A stretch of DNA of 64,000 bases from Qipengyuania seohaensis (GTDB lineage Bacteria > Pseudomonadota > Alphaproteobacteria > Sphingomonadales > Sphingomonadaceae): the NCBI RefSeq assembly GCF_002795865.1, contig NZ_CP024920.1:2081001-2145000 (forward strand), written 5' to 3'. The position numbers and the translations under genes were made by a program. Positions 27,940 to 36,147 of this stretch are shown here, piece by piece. The notes beneath the pieces are model-generated. The model searched no databases and was not told the origin of the DNA. It saw only the letters and a list, made by a program, of their open reading frames with translations. Within the stretch, counting starts at the first letter, position 1, and the number at the start of each line of letters is the position of its first letter.

Positions 27940-28655
27940 CATTACCAGTCGCCACAAGTGAGGAGCCGGAGGAAACCGGCTCCGCAAATCCGCGATGGAC
28001 TGCCCTGAGAGACCTGATCGTGGTCGTTGCGGTCATGGTCGTCGTCAAGCAGTCGCTGCTCCCTGCCTCTCAGCTTTACGCAGGACCCGCATCAACGTTC
28101 AGCGCGATGATCGTGGGGACGATCCTGCTGCGCCGCCGCGGCAAAACGTGGAGCGACCTGGGTTTCCGCTGGCCCGAGAGCTGGCCGAAAACTCTCGGCC
28201 TGACGCTGCTGTCCATGATCGTCTTCCTCGCCTTCGCCCAGACGATGTCGATGATTGCCGACATGTTCTTCGTGGATATCGGCACCAGCGACCGCTTCGC
28301 TCACGTCGAGGGCAATCTCAGCGCCTACCTCGTCATCATGTTCTTCGTGTGGACGCACGGCTCGTTCTTTGAAGAACTCCTGTTCCGTGCCTTCATCATC
28401 AGTCACGCGAGCGAGGCGATGGACGGAGGGCTGCGAGCAGACCTGCTGGCGGTTCTGATATCATCCATCTTCTTCGGTTATCGACATGCCTACTATCAGG
28501 GCTGGCATGGTGCACTTGTCACAGGAGCAGGCGGTCTTGCTTTCGGGCTACTCTACCTGTGGTTCGGTCGCCGCAATATCCTGCCTCTGATCCTGGCACA
28601 TGGAACGTTCAACACATTGGGCCAAACATTCCGATTTCTCGGCATTGAGGATTGA
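27936..28655 (+). CDS. CPBP-family intramembrane metalloprotease
   Basis: A 239-residue polytopic protein with the Abi/CPBP motifs: EELLFR (motif 1, glutamates and arginine), FGYRHAYYQG (motif 2 with His) and ILAHGTFN (motif 3). The family cleaves within membranes or works as bacteriocin self-immunity proteins. It is the last gene of the operon beginning with the NmrA-like reductase; its ATG overlaps the hydrolase stop. Confidence 0.9.
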   Translation: MTLPVATSEEPEETGSANPRWTALRDLIVVVAVMVVVKQSLLPASQLYAGPASTFSAMIVGTILLRRRGKTWSDLGFRWPESWPKTLGLTLLSMIVFLAFAQTMSMIADMFFVDIGTSDRFAHVEGNLSAYLVIMFFVWTHGSFFEELLFRAFIISHASEAMDGGLRADLLAVLISSIFFGYRHAYYQGWHGALVTGAGGLAFGLLYLWFGRRNILPLILAHGTFNTLGQTFRFLGIED

Positions 28656-28793
28656 ATACGGTTCGGCCCGCTTTGGCCGCTATCCGAATTTGGCAGACTG
28701 GCGCGAACTGGCAAGTGTGTGGCGGCGACTGGCAAGAACTACAGCCCTAAGGGCCGTACTCAAGGGTGTGTGGATTCAATTGGAGAAACCGAG

Positions 28794-29675
28794 ATGCGGC
28801 AACGTTACGCAGCTGAAATCGCAGCCCCTAAGGTGACCGTCGAACACGAACCGATCACCGGGGAGCGATTGTCGATCGGTCAGGGCTTCAGGGCGCTCAG
28901 TTTTAAGCATGCTAGATTCAGCGGATTGATGGATCCGCTGGTGATGGTCGATCACTACTTCATGAGCGAACCGACATTCGGCGCACACGCCCATGCAGGC
29001 ATGTCAGCAGTTACTGTCCTGTTCGAAGACAGTGTCGGCCTTTTCAACAACCGGGACTCCATGGGTAACGATATCGATCTGGAGCCCGGCGATCTTTATT
29101 GGCTCAAGGCAGGAAGCGGCGCACTGCACGACGAGAAGCCTACCCCTGGTTCACGGACGCATGGCCTTCAGATGTTTGTGAACCTTCCAGCCCGACTGAA
29201 GCACGATGCGCCTGAAGCCCTTCACGTAAAGGCGGTCGATATGCCTCAGATTGTTAGCAGTGATGCGAAGGTTCGTCTCGTACTGGGGAGGAGCAATGGA
29301 CTTGTCGGGTCCAGCTCACCCGCACTGCCGCTGACGATTCTTGATGCGATGATAAACGCAGGTGGTGAATTCGAGCACGAAGTTGCTCTGGGTCATTCTC
29401 AATGGATTCATGTTGTCAAAGGAAGCGTCGAGAAACTCGATGGAGAACGCCTCATCACGATACATTCTGGCGAAGCCTTTTCAGTTGGTGGAAAGCCAGA
29501 GCCCGTCACATTGGTGCTGAGAGCCAGTTCCGAGAGCCAAGTTGTAGTTGTGACAGGTGAACCGATTAAAGAGGCGTTCGTCCAAAGAGGGCCCTTTGTC
29601 ATGACCACCGAGGATGAAATCGAACAAGTCGAAGCGGCCTATCGCTCAGGGCGATTGGGCGGCCTGAGCGACTAG
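28794..29675 (+). CDS. Pirin family protein
   Basis: The 293-residue product matches pirins: DPLVMVDHYFMSEPTFGAHAH has the metal-binding His residues, followed by ALHDEKPTPG and the C-terminal cupin. Pirins are bicupin iron proteins; some show quercetin 2,3-dioxygenase activity and others regulate redox metabolism. I chose MRQRYAAE, preceded by GGAG at 9-12 bases. It lies 138 bases after the CPBP gene in the same direction and may have its own promoter. Confidence 0.9.
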   Translation: MRQRYAAEIAAPKVTVEHEPITGERLSIGQGFRALSFKHARFSGLMDPLVMVDHYFMSEPTFGAHAHAGMSAVTVLFEDSVGLFNNRDSMGNDIDLEPGDLYWLKAGSGALHDEKPTPGSRTHGLQMFVNLPARLKHDAPEALHVKAVDMPQIVSSDAKVRLVLGRSNGLVGSSSPALPLTILDAMINAGGEFEHEVALGHSQWIHVVKGSVEKLDGERLITIHSGEAFSVGGKPEPVTLVLRASSESQVVVVTGEPIKEAFVQRGPFVMTTEDEIEQVEAAYRSGRLGGLSD

Positions 29676-29864
29676 TGATGGAATGGGTTCGGAGCCCCGA
29701 TACGCCTTGTTCAATTATTCGCGATCGTAATCAAGCCGACTGTGAAAGGGCGGCTCTCGTCGTCACGAAACCCGAAAGTGGTCAGTCCGCTATCGGCCCT
29801 AGAACTGCCCAAAATCTGATACCTACAGTCATCAGATTCTGCCCGCCAGGTCGGCACTTGAACC
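29676..29864. other. Degenerate repeat-like intergenic DNA
   Basis: No gene recognised. It includes gtcagtccgctatcggccc, which nearly repeats at about 58469 and, more weakly, at about 53434. This appears to be a decayed copy of a dispersed intergenic element. Confidence 0.45.
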
Positions 29865-30144
29865 TCATCCGCTGATATTCTGGATCATCCACATCCCCTC
29901 CGATGTCTTCTGCAAAGTGAACCTCAAATCCCCTGCTTCACCGCTGTCAGCCGCGACGTAGTACGTGCGGAAAGCAAGCGCGTTGTTGGCGGGCTTGGAC
30001 CATTCCGTGATCCGCGTCGCATTAAGACACGCGCAGTCAGCCATGTTCGCGCTCAAATTGATATATCGGATCTTCATCAAGCGTGATCGGAGTGTGACCG
30101 TCCCAGATCAACGGTGCAAAATTATTCGCATCGTCGGAGAAGAG
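29865..30144 (-). pseudogene. Frameshifted remnant of a small secreted-type protein
   Basis: Two overlapping frames read as one protein. The first (from about 30144) reads NNFAPLIWDGHTPITLDED and stops after FEREHG. The second continues as DCACLNATRITEWSK and ends in EGMWMIQNISG. The junction near 30040 needs a one-base shift, and the N-terminus is lost at a TAG near 30146, close to the tandem repeat array. The pattern LDEDP followed by a C-x-C pair and a closing beta-strand resembles DUF3828/NTF2-like secreted proteins; the assignment is weak. Confidence 0.5.
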
Positions 30145-30241
30145 CTATAAAATCGGTCGACGTCATGTCGGCTCGGCCAGCAAGGGAACGGGCCTGCAGC
30201 GGAAGCGTCGGGCGGCGGGAAGTGGTCCCACTTGCCGATGA

Positions 30242-30658
30242 CCGCTCCGGCCCAGCCTCCGCGTTCGATAGGGTCGCCGCTCCGGCCCAGCCTCCGCGTT
30301 CGATAGGGTCGCCGCTCCGGCCCAGCCACCGCGTTCGATAGGGTCGCCGCTCCGGCCCAGCCTCCGCGTTCGATAGGGTCGCCGCTCCGGCCCAGCCTCC
30401 GCGTTCGATAGGGTCGCCGCTCCGGCCCAGCCTCCGCGTTCGATAGGGTCGCCGCTCCGGCCCAGCCTCCGCGTTCGATAGGGTCGCCGCTCCGGCCCAG
30501 CCTCCGCGTTCGATAGGGTCGCCGCTCCGGCCCAGCCTCCGCGTTCGATAGGGTCGCCGCTCCGGCCCAGCCTCCGCGTTCGATAGGGTCGCCGCTCCGG
30601 CCCAGCCTCCGCGTTCGATAGGGTCGCCGCTCCGGCCCAGCCTCCGCGTTCAATAGGG
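30242..30658. repeat. 35-bp tandem repeat array, about 12 copies
   Basis: Eleven full units starting at 30262 and every 35 bases to 30646, plus a partial unit at each end. Each unit starts cgttcgatagggtcgccgct and ends ccggcccagcctccg. Copies are almost identical: one differs in its tail (cagccaccg, near 30324) and the last has caatag for cgatag. Because 35 is not a multiple of three, reading frames through it give artificial repetitive proteins. It ends about 100 bases before mobC. It may be a VNTR, a recombination site or a protein-binding array. Confidence 0.97.
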
Positions 30659-30681
30659 AGGAAAGTTAAATAAGCAGGATG

Positions 30682-30716
30682 GGTGGTGTATTCCACCACC
30701 AGCTGATAAAATCAGC
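30682..30716. other. Two adjacent hairpins, candidate oriT
   Basis: GGTGGTG-TATTC-CACCACC (30682-30700) is followed directly by GCTGAT-AAA-ATCAGC (30702-30716). Inverted repeats immediately upstream of mobC-relaxase genes are the usual form of an origin of transfer, with the nick site on the relaxase side. A nick site is not identified. Confidence 0.55.
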
Positions 30717-30762
30717 AATGCTCCGCGTGGGGGCTTGTCGCATTCAGGGGAGGGGAGAAGTC

Positions 30763-31131
30763 ATGGATCAAGATAATAGGCCGGCGCCGAGACGCCACGG
30801 GAAGCCGAGGGCGGGAGCAGCACGAATAGATCAGGGGCGGAAAATTGTTGTCCGGCTAGATAACGAGCAGCATCGCAAGTTGAAGGAAATTGTCGGCGAT
30901 CGCTCAGTATCGGATTTCGTTCGAGCTAAGCTTCTGGGCGGGAATCCCGAAAGCGGTGAACGATCGCGAAACGTTTACCGCAAGATCGCGGCGCTCCATG
31001 AGATGGGCGTCCGGCTATCTGCAGCTGCCAAGAATCCAGAAATTGATAGAATGGAAATCACCGGACTGTTGGTGGATATCCGGTCGGCAATTTCGCATCT
31101 CGCGATTCATGTAGATCCTCCTTCGCGATGA
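30763..31131 (+). CDS. MobC-like relaxosome accessory protein
   Basis: A 122-residue basic protein with a ribbon-helix-helix-like segment (KIVVRLDNEQHRKLKEIV and VSDFVRAKLLGG, about 28-63) and a C-terminal helix typical of MobC proteins that bind oriT and help the relaxase. I chose the ATG preceded by AGGGGAGGGGAG. The stop overlaps the relaxase ATG (ATGA). AT content is higher than the chromosomal genes around it. Confidence 0.82.
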   Translation: MDQDNRPAPRRHGKPRAGAARIDQGRKIVVRLDNEQHRKLKEIVGDRSVSDFVRAKLLGGNPESGERSRNVYRKIAALHEMGVRLSAAAKNPEIDRMEITGLLVDIRSAISHLAIHVDPPSR

Positions 31132-33059
31132 TCACGAAGCGCATCAAGGCACGGAAGAACCTTCGTCAGATTACGCGAGAGCGCATCGCTCATGCACGCT
31201 CGCTCATCGACTATCTCCTCGCTCCGGAAAAGGAGAGTGACGAGAAGGCCTATATGGTGGATTACATGCTCCGCGCGGGGTTTGGGGACAGTTCCGGCGT
31301 GCGCCTTCTGCATTCGGGTTACCGGAACCTCCTCAGCAATACCGAGCATGCTCGTAGGGCTGAGATGATGGCGCTCGCGAATGCGGCCACGCGGAGTCCT
31401 AATCCTGTCGACCACTGGCTGCTAAGCTGGAGGGAAGACGAAAAACCCACTTCGAAACAGGTCGACGAGACCGTCGAAATGTTTCTGGGCCACTTGGGAT
31501 TGGGCGGTCAGCCAGCGATCTATGTGTTGCACGGCGACACGAACAATCTCCATTGTCACATCGCCGTCAATCGCTTCGACATGCTAAACAGGCGCATGAT
31601 CGAAATAAACCATGGCTTCAACAAGGAGGCCGCGCATCAGGCTGTAGCCAAGATTGTGGATCACTTCGGGTGGCAGGCGGAAGAGAAGCAGCGATACGTG
31701 GTTGTCGGCGGGAAAACGATTCTTTCGAAGCGTGCCGCGAAGCTGAAGGCTGTTGGTCACAAGCCGATCTGCACCGGAGCGTCGGCCGCAGAATGGCGAA
31801 CCGGTTTCAAGTCCGTGCAGCGTATCGCGCAGGAAGAAGCGGTTCCGATCATCCTGAATGCGCGCTCTTGGCCCGAACTTCACGAGCGTCTGGCTGCGAA
31901 AGGCATGACCTACGAGCGGGTCGGCACCAACGGGATCAAGATCGGGATCGGTGAAGAGTTCGTGTCCGCTTCGCGCGTGAACAGTCGCATCACGATGATC
32001 AGGCGGGCGAAAGATTTAGGCGACTTTGTCGCTCGCCGTCCCTCTGTGAAGGTCGAAGCGAGATCACCTGAACAGGACGTTCTTCCGAATGCGAAGGGTG
32101 CGATAGAGTTCCGTGAACTTTGCGATGAATATCGCGCCGATCGCAAGCGCAAGAAGAAACTGCGGGAACTCGAACGCTTGCGCGGGACGAGAAAGCAAAA
32201 TGCTACCGAGATCGCGCGGGCTGCTCTGCTTCAGAATTGCGAAGCTCGACCCGAACCCGAGTTCGCTAAGCCCCCTCCCAATCTCGAAAGCTTTCATTAC
32301 TGGAAAAATGACGGAGAGACCGCCGCCAAATGGTGTCGTCGCAAAGATTTGTTTCCAAGTTTGACCGGTCAGGAACCTGCTCATGTAGAGCCCAGACCTA
32401 TCGGTGGGTTCGTGCCCTTCCAATCAGGCAACGAAGTTCGGTATGCCCGGCACGCTGACGCCCCCACCGTTTTCGTCGATCGAGGCGATCGCATCGACGT
32501 CATTCTGGCCGTGGAAGATGAAGTCATCGTGGCCGCACTTCGGCTCTCCGCGCAGAAATTTCACGGGAAGGTGTCTGTGACTGGAAGCAGGCAATTTCGT
32601 GAACGCGCCTTTGAGCTCGCCCAACGTAATGGGCTTGGCGGATGCCTGATAGATCAAGACTTCGTCGACCGCCGTGCTGCCGAAGATCGCGAACGCCGAC
32701 CAAGCGATGCTACCTCAAACATTAACAGGTCTGCGATGAGCGGAACGAACGGGCAAGCCGTGAACCTTGATTTCGATATTGGCACACTAGCTAAACTAGA
32801 TTCTCAGCCATCCGAATGTGTCACCGGCGAGCGGCCGCGATCGCACCCACCGAATAATGCTGCGTCAGATGCGACCGATGCTGCGGAGAGGAACAAGCAG
32901 CAAAATAATTATGAGCGGACGGACGCTGAATCCGAAGCTGTGCGAAGCGCCCCCCCGCCCGCGGCCGCTTCGGCAGAGAGCCCAGAGCGTGTTCCATCGC
33001 GCGGTTCCAGCAAAGGGACTAATCTGCCGCTGGGACCGCAGAAGGGAAAAAGCCGCTAG
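31128..33059 (+). CDS. Relaxase/mobilization nuclease (MobA/VirD2 type)
   Basis: A 643-residue protein with a relaxase domain in the first 270 residues: H96 in DHWLLSW and the metal-binding motif HGDTNNLHCHI (135-145) with H135, H142 and H144. The catalytic Tyr should be near the N-terminus (Y29, Y42, Y46 or Y65). After a basic linker, an LPD7-like domain (about 430-520) reads TVFVDRGDRIDV to VTGSRQFRERAFEL. The C-terminal about 100 residues are low-complexity. It should nick oriT and carry the strand into a recipient with help from another element; no type IV secretion genes are present. Confidence 0.93.
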   Translation: MITKRIKARKNLRQITRERIAHARSLIDYLLAPEKESDEKAYMVDYMLRAGFGDSSGVRLLHSGYRNLLSNTEHARRAEMMALANAATRSPNPVDHWLLSWREDEKPTSKQVDETVEMFLGHLGLGGQPAIYVLHGDTNNLHCHIAVNRFDMLNRRMIEINHGFNKEAAHQAVAKIVDHFGWQAEEKQRYVVVGGKTILSKRAAKLKAVGHKPICTGASAAEWRTGFKSVQRIAQEEAVPIILNARSWPELHERLAAKGMTYERVGTNGIKIGIGEEFVSASRVNSRITMIRRAKDLGDFVARRPSVKVEARSPEQDVLPNAKGAIEFRELCDEYRADRKRKKKLRELERLRGTRKQNATEIARAALLQNCEARPEPEFAKPPPNLESFHYWKNDGETAAKWCRRKDLFPSLTGQEPAHVEPRPIGGFVPFQSGNEVRYARHADAPTVFVDRGDRIDVILAVEDEVIVAALRLSAQKFHGKVSVTGSRQFRERAFELAQRNGLGGCLIDQDFVDRRAAEDRERRPSDATSNINRSAMSGTNGQAVNLDFDIGTLAKLDSQPSECVTGERPRSHPPNNAASDATDAAERNKQQNNYERTDAESEAVRSAPPPAAASAESPERVPSRGSSKGTNLPLGPQKGKSR

Positions 33060-33202
33060 TCGCGGTCAAAATCGGCCGCCCGCAGAGTGGGAGCGACGAT
33101 AGGTAGATTGGCTGGGCCAGGCGAAGCTGTCCTTCGGAGGAAAATTTGAAGGCAGCCTGATCCGATCAATACTGATCGGTGACCCTCCTGAGAAAGCCTG
33201 AA

Positions 33203-33697
33203 ATGACAAAATTCAATAACAGACCCCTCGCACCCTGCGAGCGACTTCTGGCGCTGCCGCTGCTTGAACTGGAAGCGACAAAAGTTGCCGAATGGCGATT
33301 GCCAGGAATGCCGCAAGGATGCCTCGATCTGGCGGAGTGCAATCTCGTCCTCAGCGGGACTGCGGACGCCGAGCGGTTCGACTTCGCGATGCTCAAGACG
33401 TCGACGGATCGTGATCGTGACGTTTTGCTGATGCGCTTGGTCACCGGTGAATTCCCGGCGCTCGCCGACATCGTTCTTCGCTCATCCGCAGAGCCGATCC
33501 TGCTGACGAACCTGATTCCGTGTCGGGCAAATGAGAGGCTGTGGTTCGTGCCGAGCTCGAATGGAAGGTGCGTGGAGGTCACGGAGAAGGGACTCGCCAT
33601 GCGCTGGAAAGCGCCCGTAGCGGCTCATGAATTGAAGGAGGGATGCGACCGCATGGCCGACGAGATTTCCCGCTTTCTGAAGGGAGTGACGTTCTGA
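33203..33697 (+). CDS. Hypothetical protein of the mobilization island
   Basis: A 164-residue protein, not recognised. It is mixed alpha/beta in character with no membrane segment: LALPLLELEATKVAEWRLPG near the start, and a W-rich stretch ERLWFVPSSNGRCVEV late. The ATG at MTKFNN was preferred to an upstream GTG. Its TGA overlaps the next ATG by one base, so the two hypothetical genes are coupled. The position behind the relaxase suggests a cargo or maintenance role. Confidence 0.7.
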   Translation: MTKFNNRPLAPCERLLALPLLELEATKVAEWRLPGMPQGCLDLAECNLVLSGTADAERFDFAMLKTSTDRDRDVLLMRLVTGEFPALADIVLRSSAEPILLTNLIPCRANERLWFVPSSNGRCVEVTEKGLAMRWKAPVAAHELKEGCDRMADEISRFLKGVTF

Positions 33698-34335
33698 TGG
33701 CTGCGACCAAATCCAAGCCGCGCACGAAAAAAGCGAGTTTACCTACCAAAACGGATGAGAAGGATCCGCTCAGCTGGCTCTACTTGAACCCGGAGGGGTC
33801 CTCGAGCGGTTTCGTATTCGGAGTGCTGCGGAAAACCTTCAGGGGGCGCACGAACAACGCCCACGAGTTCGGTTTCCGCAAGTGCCACCTGGGAGCGTCA
33901 TTCGTGAACGCGGACCGGTCGCACTGGGCCCCGAATGCCGAGAAGGTCGAAGTCATTCTGCCCGCCCGGGCCGACGACATGTTGAGCAGCCCTGATTTGC
34001 TGCTGCGCGAAGTAGATTCATGCTCTCCGCCTAACGAAGCCGGGCTGCTCACGTACCTGACCCTGCCGCTGTCCGATGCCGAGCGGCTTCACGTCGGGTG
34101 GGAAAAAGCGCGCTCGTTCTCTGTGATGCTCGCATCCGAGCGCGACCTTGCGTCAATCGTGATCCTGCATTCCCCAGGATCGGTTGGTGCGGCTTTTCCT
34201 CTGCATGCCCATCTCCTCATCGTTCCGCGAGCCTTGAACGGTCTCGGACTTCGCCATGCTCCTTTCGATGGTGAATTGCTGCGTGACGAGGGGCAGGGGA
34301 TCTTGTCCGATCTGTGGGACAAGCACTCTCGCTGA
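33697..34335 (+). CDS. Hypothetical protein with an HIT-like HxH segment
   Basis: A 212-residue protein with a basic N-terminus (KSKPRTKK). Near residue 166 it has SIVILHSP, and then PLHAHLLIVPR, which resembles the HxHxH active-site strand of HIT nucleotide hydrolases except that Leu replaces the last His. I do not recognise the family and do not claim enzymatic activity. It is coupled to the preceding gene, and a perfect hairpin follows its stop. Confidence 0.7.
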   Translation: MAATKSKPRTKKASLPTKTDEKDPLSWLYLNPEGSSSGFVFGVLRKTFRGRTNNAHEFGFRKCHLGASFVNADRSHWAPNAEKVEVILPARADDMLSSPDLLLREVDSCSPPNEAGLLTYLTLPLSDAERLHVGWEKARSFSVMLASERDLASIVILHSPGSVGAAFPLHAHLLIVPRALNGLGLRHAPFDGELLRDEGQGILSDLWDKHSR

Positions 34336-34355
34336 ATTGCTCAGACGACAGATCG

Positions 34356-34395
34356 AGAGATGCCCGCGGGATGCTGCCCTCCCGCGGGCATCTCT
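34356..34395. terminator. Strong hairpin after the island operon
   Basis: A perfect 16-bp stem AGAGATGCCCGCGGGA / TCCCGCGGGCATCTCT with an 8-base loop. A short T run comes about 12 bases after the stem. It probably ends the mobC-relaxase-hypothetical transcript. Confidence 0.75.
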
Positions 34396-34411
34396 GCGTG
34401 AGAGTTTTTGA

Positions 34412-34921
34412 TTGGAGGTGGAATGTCCCCGGATTGGGGGAGGAAAAACGAGGAAGATCAAAAAGATTAGCAATGTCGAAACCAATGTGATGTTGGCGTA
34501 CGCGAAAGCGGTTCATAAGATGCTGCTCGCGACCGACAGGCTTGAGACAGGATTGGCGTTTAGTGCCGGGTATCGGTGCACCATGAATGATGCCCTCAGC
34601 CTTGCTGAGGTTGTTCAATCTACTCGGCATGACATGCTTCGCCTCGCGTTCGAATGGAGCGAAGGCAAATTCCAGATGATCGAATTGGCGCTCTTCATCT
34701 GGCAAGATCGCGGCGCGCTGACGGTCCCGAATTGCCATCTATATCTTCCGACCGGATCAGAACGCGCGTGGCTCGTCACGTCCGAGACGTCGCCGAGGAT
34801 GTCCGGCTTGGAGGCAAATGGAGTCGTTCGTGTTGATACGGTTCCTGAAGATATCGAGGCCGGAAAGGGAAGGGCGGTATCAAGCCTTCAGTCTCTCCTT
34901 ACCTGCAACACATTGTCCTGA
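34412..34921 (+). CDS. Hypothetical protein at the end of the island
   Basis: An open frame of 169 residues with coherent protein character from VMLAYAKAVHKMLLATDRLE onward and a W-containing core (LAFEWSEGKF, LALFIWQDRG). The start is unsure. The frame opens with TTG at 34412 and has a GTG and an ATG at 34487/34490 with no clear ribosome-binding site; a GGAGG-preceded ATG at 34423 lies in another frame and stops after 15 codons. The N-terminus may therefore be frameshifted. No family recognised. Confidence 0.55.
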   Translation: MEVECPRIGGGKTRKIKKISNVETNVMLAYAKAVHKMLLATDRLETGLAFSAGYRCTMNDALSLAEVVQSTRHDMLRLAFEWSEGKFQMIELALFIWQDRGALTVPNCHLYLPTGSERAWLVTSETSPRMSGLEANGVVRVDTVPEDIEAGKGRAVSSLQSLLTCNTLS

Positions 34922-35154
34922 CGATTCACGGAGCGATGGGGGCGTAGGACGTAGCTCCGCATTCGTAGACAACAACAGGGACAGTCGTGCCTTTAAGCTG
35001 CATTGGGTCGCAAGGGAAAGAAAGGCAGCTTTGCGCCCCAAATTCGGTCGTTCGGCGTTGTCGCCGACGATCCCGAAAGCCGCCATTCGATTCGCCAGCG
35101 CTCAACTGGTTCAGACCCGACATTGCGCTCACGGCCCAACAGGCGTGGCCACCA
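34922..35154. other. Degenerate repeat-like intergenic DNA
   Basis: No gene recognised. It has phrases such as gcattgggtcgcaaggg and gccccaaattcggtcg that echo the 58.4-58.6 kb region (gccccaaattggcc, gccccaatttcggcc), so it may be another copy of the dispersed element. It separates the island from the LysR gene. Confidence 0.45.
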
Positions 35155-36033
35155 TTATGTTCGGAGTGCAGCAATCAGGGCGTCCCGAGCCATGGCCACG
35201 CGCGGGTGTCGCAGCGATGAGCGTGCCCAGACGAGGTAGTATGCGTTGCGCGGCACCGTGATCGGCGCGGGTATCTCGATCAGCGTGCAGGCAGCGCGTT
35301 CGCTGCGGGTGAGATAGCCGGGCAGCACCGTCCAGCCCAGACCCGCGCGCAATCCCGACCGTAGCACCCGCAGATCGGGCGCGGTCAAGGCTGGCTGGCT
35401 GATCAGCTCGATCTGGTTTGCCTCGAGCCAGGTCCGCAGCAGCGGCCGGTCAAGATCGTAGGCGAGGTGGGCCGTCCGGTTGAGCCCGTCGGCAAGCGGC
35501 AATTCGGCAATCCGCATGGCCACGGGGGGAGAGGCTACGGCGCGCAGGTGTTCCTCGCCCAGCGCATGGAAGGCCAACCGCGGATCTTCGGGTTGCGAGG
35601 CGGTGACAGCCAGGTGCACCTTGTCTTCGAGCAGCAAGGCATAGAGCGCCTCGCGCCCGCCGATATGCAGGCGTAGGTCTAGCCCCGCATCCAGCAGCGG
35701 CGCCAGTCTGGGCGCGATCATCTCTCCCAGCAGGTCCGACGGCGCGGCGATGTGGACCGTGCCCGAGATGCGCGACGAACGGGCCCGCGCGCTGGCCAGT
35801 GCCGATTCCGCCGTATCGAGGCTGCTTCCGATCGAAGCCGCCAGATCGTCGGCAATCGCTGTTGGTCGGACGCCGCGCGAATGGCGATCAAACAAGGGAC
35901 GGCCCAATTGCGCCTCGAGCGATGCGATGTGCTGCGACGCCGCCGGTTGGGTGATGCCGATTGCCCGAGCCGCCTCGCTCAGTGAACGACGGCGGTAGAC
36001 TTCGACGAAGGTGCGCAACTGCAGGAGGGACAT
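35155..36033 (-). CDS. LysR-family transcriptional regulator
   Basis: A 292-residue protein with the N-terminal winged helix (LRTFVEVYRRRSLSEAARAI and TQPAASQHIASLEAQLGRPLF, about 5-48) and a co-inducer-binding domain. The start MSLLQLRTF was chosen because LysR proteins begin there and gcaggaggga lies just upstream. It is divergent from a DJ-1/VOC/OYE run and is the likely regulator of that operon. Confidence 0.93.
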   Translation of the reverse strand: MSLLQLRTFVEVYRRRSLSEAARAIGITQPAASQHIASLEAQLGRPLFDRHSRGVRPTAIADDLAASIGSSLDTAESALASARARSSRISGTVHIAAPSDLLGEMIAPRLAPLLDAGLDLRLHIGGREALYALLLEDKVHLAVTASQPEDPRLAFHALGEEHLRAVASPPVAMRIAELPLADGLNRTAHLAYDLDRPLLRTWLEANQIELISQPALTAPDLRVLRSGLRAGLGWTVLPGYLTRSERAACTLIEIPAPITVPRNAYYLVWARSSLRHPRVAMARDALIAALRT

Positions 36034-36040
36034 TGCGGTT

Positions 36041-36058
36041 CCATAAGCGAATTTATGG
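36041..36058. promoter_or_regulatory. Palindrome in LysR/DJ-1 divergent region
   Basis: CCATAA-GCGAAT-TTATGG, a perfect 6-bp inverted repeat starting 8 bases upstream of the LysR ATG. Its AT-rich dyad form suits a LysR-type operator used for autoregulation. Confidence 0.5.
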
Positions 36059-36147
36059 CCGTCCACCATTCCCGCTGGGTTTCATGATGCCGTTCCCTGC
36101 GTATCTAAGCTACCGAAAGGAACGATCGAAGGCAAAATCGCCGCCAA

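Noticed and set aside
30108-30653. Repetitive 181-residue frame on the minus strand
   Set aside because: It is made by the 35-bp tandem array read in rotating frames; no start signal and no protein family character.
30242-30658. CRISPR array
   Set aside because: The units are directly adjacent with no variable spacers, so it is a tandem repeat.
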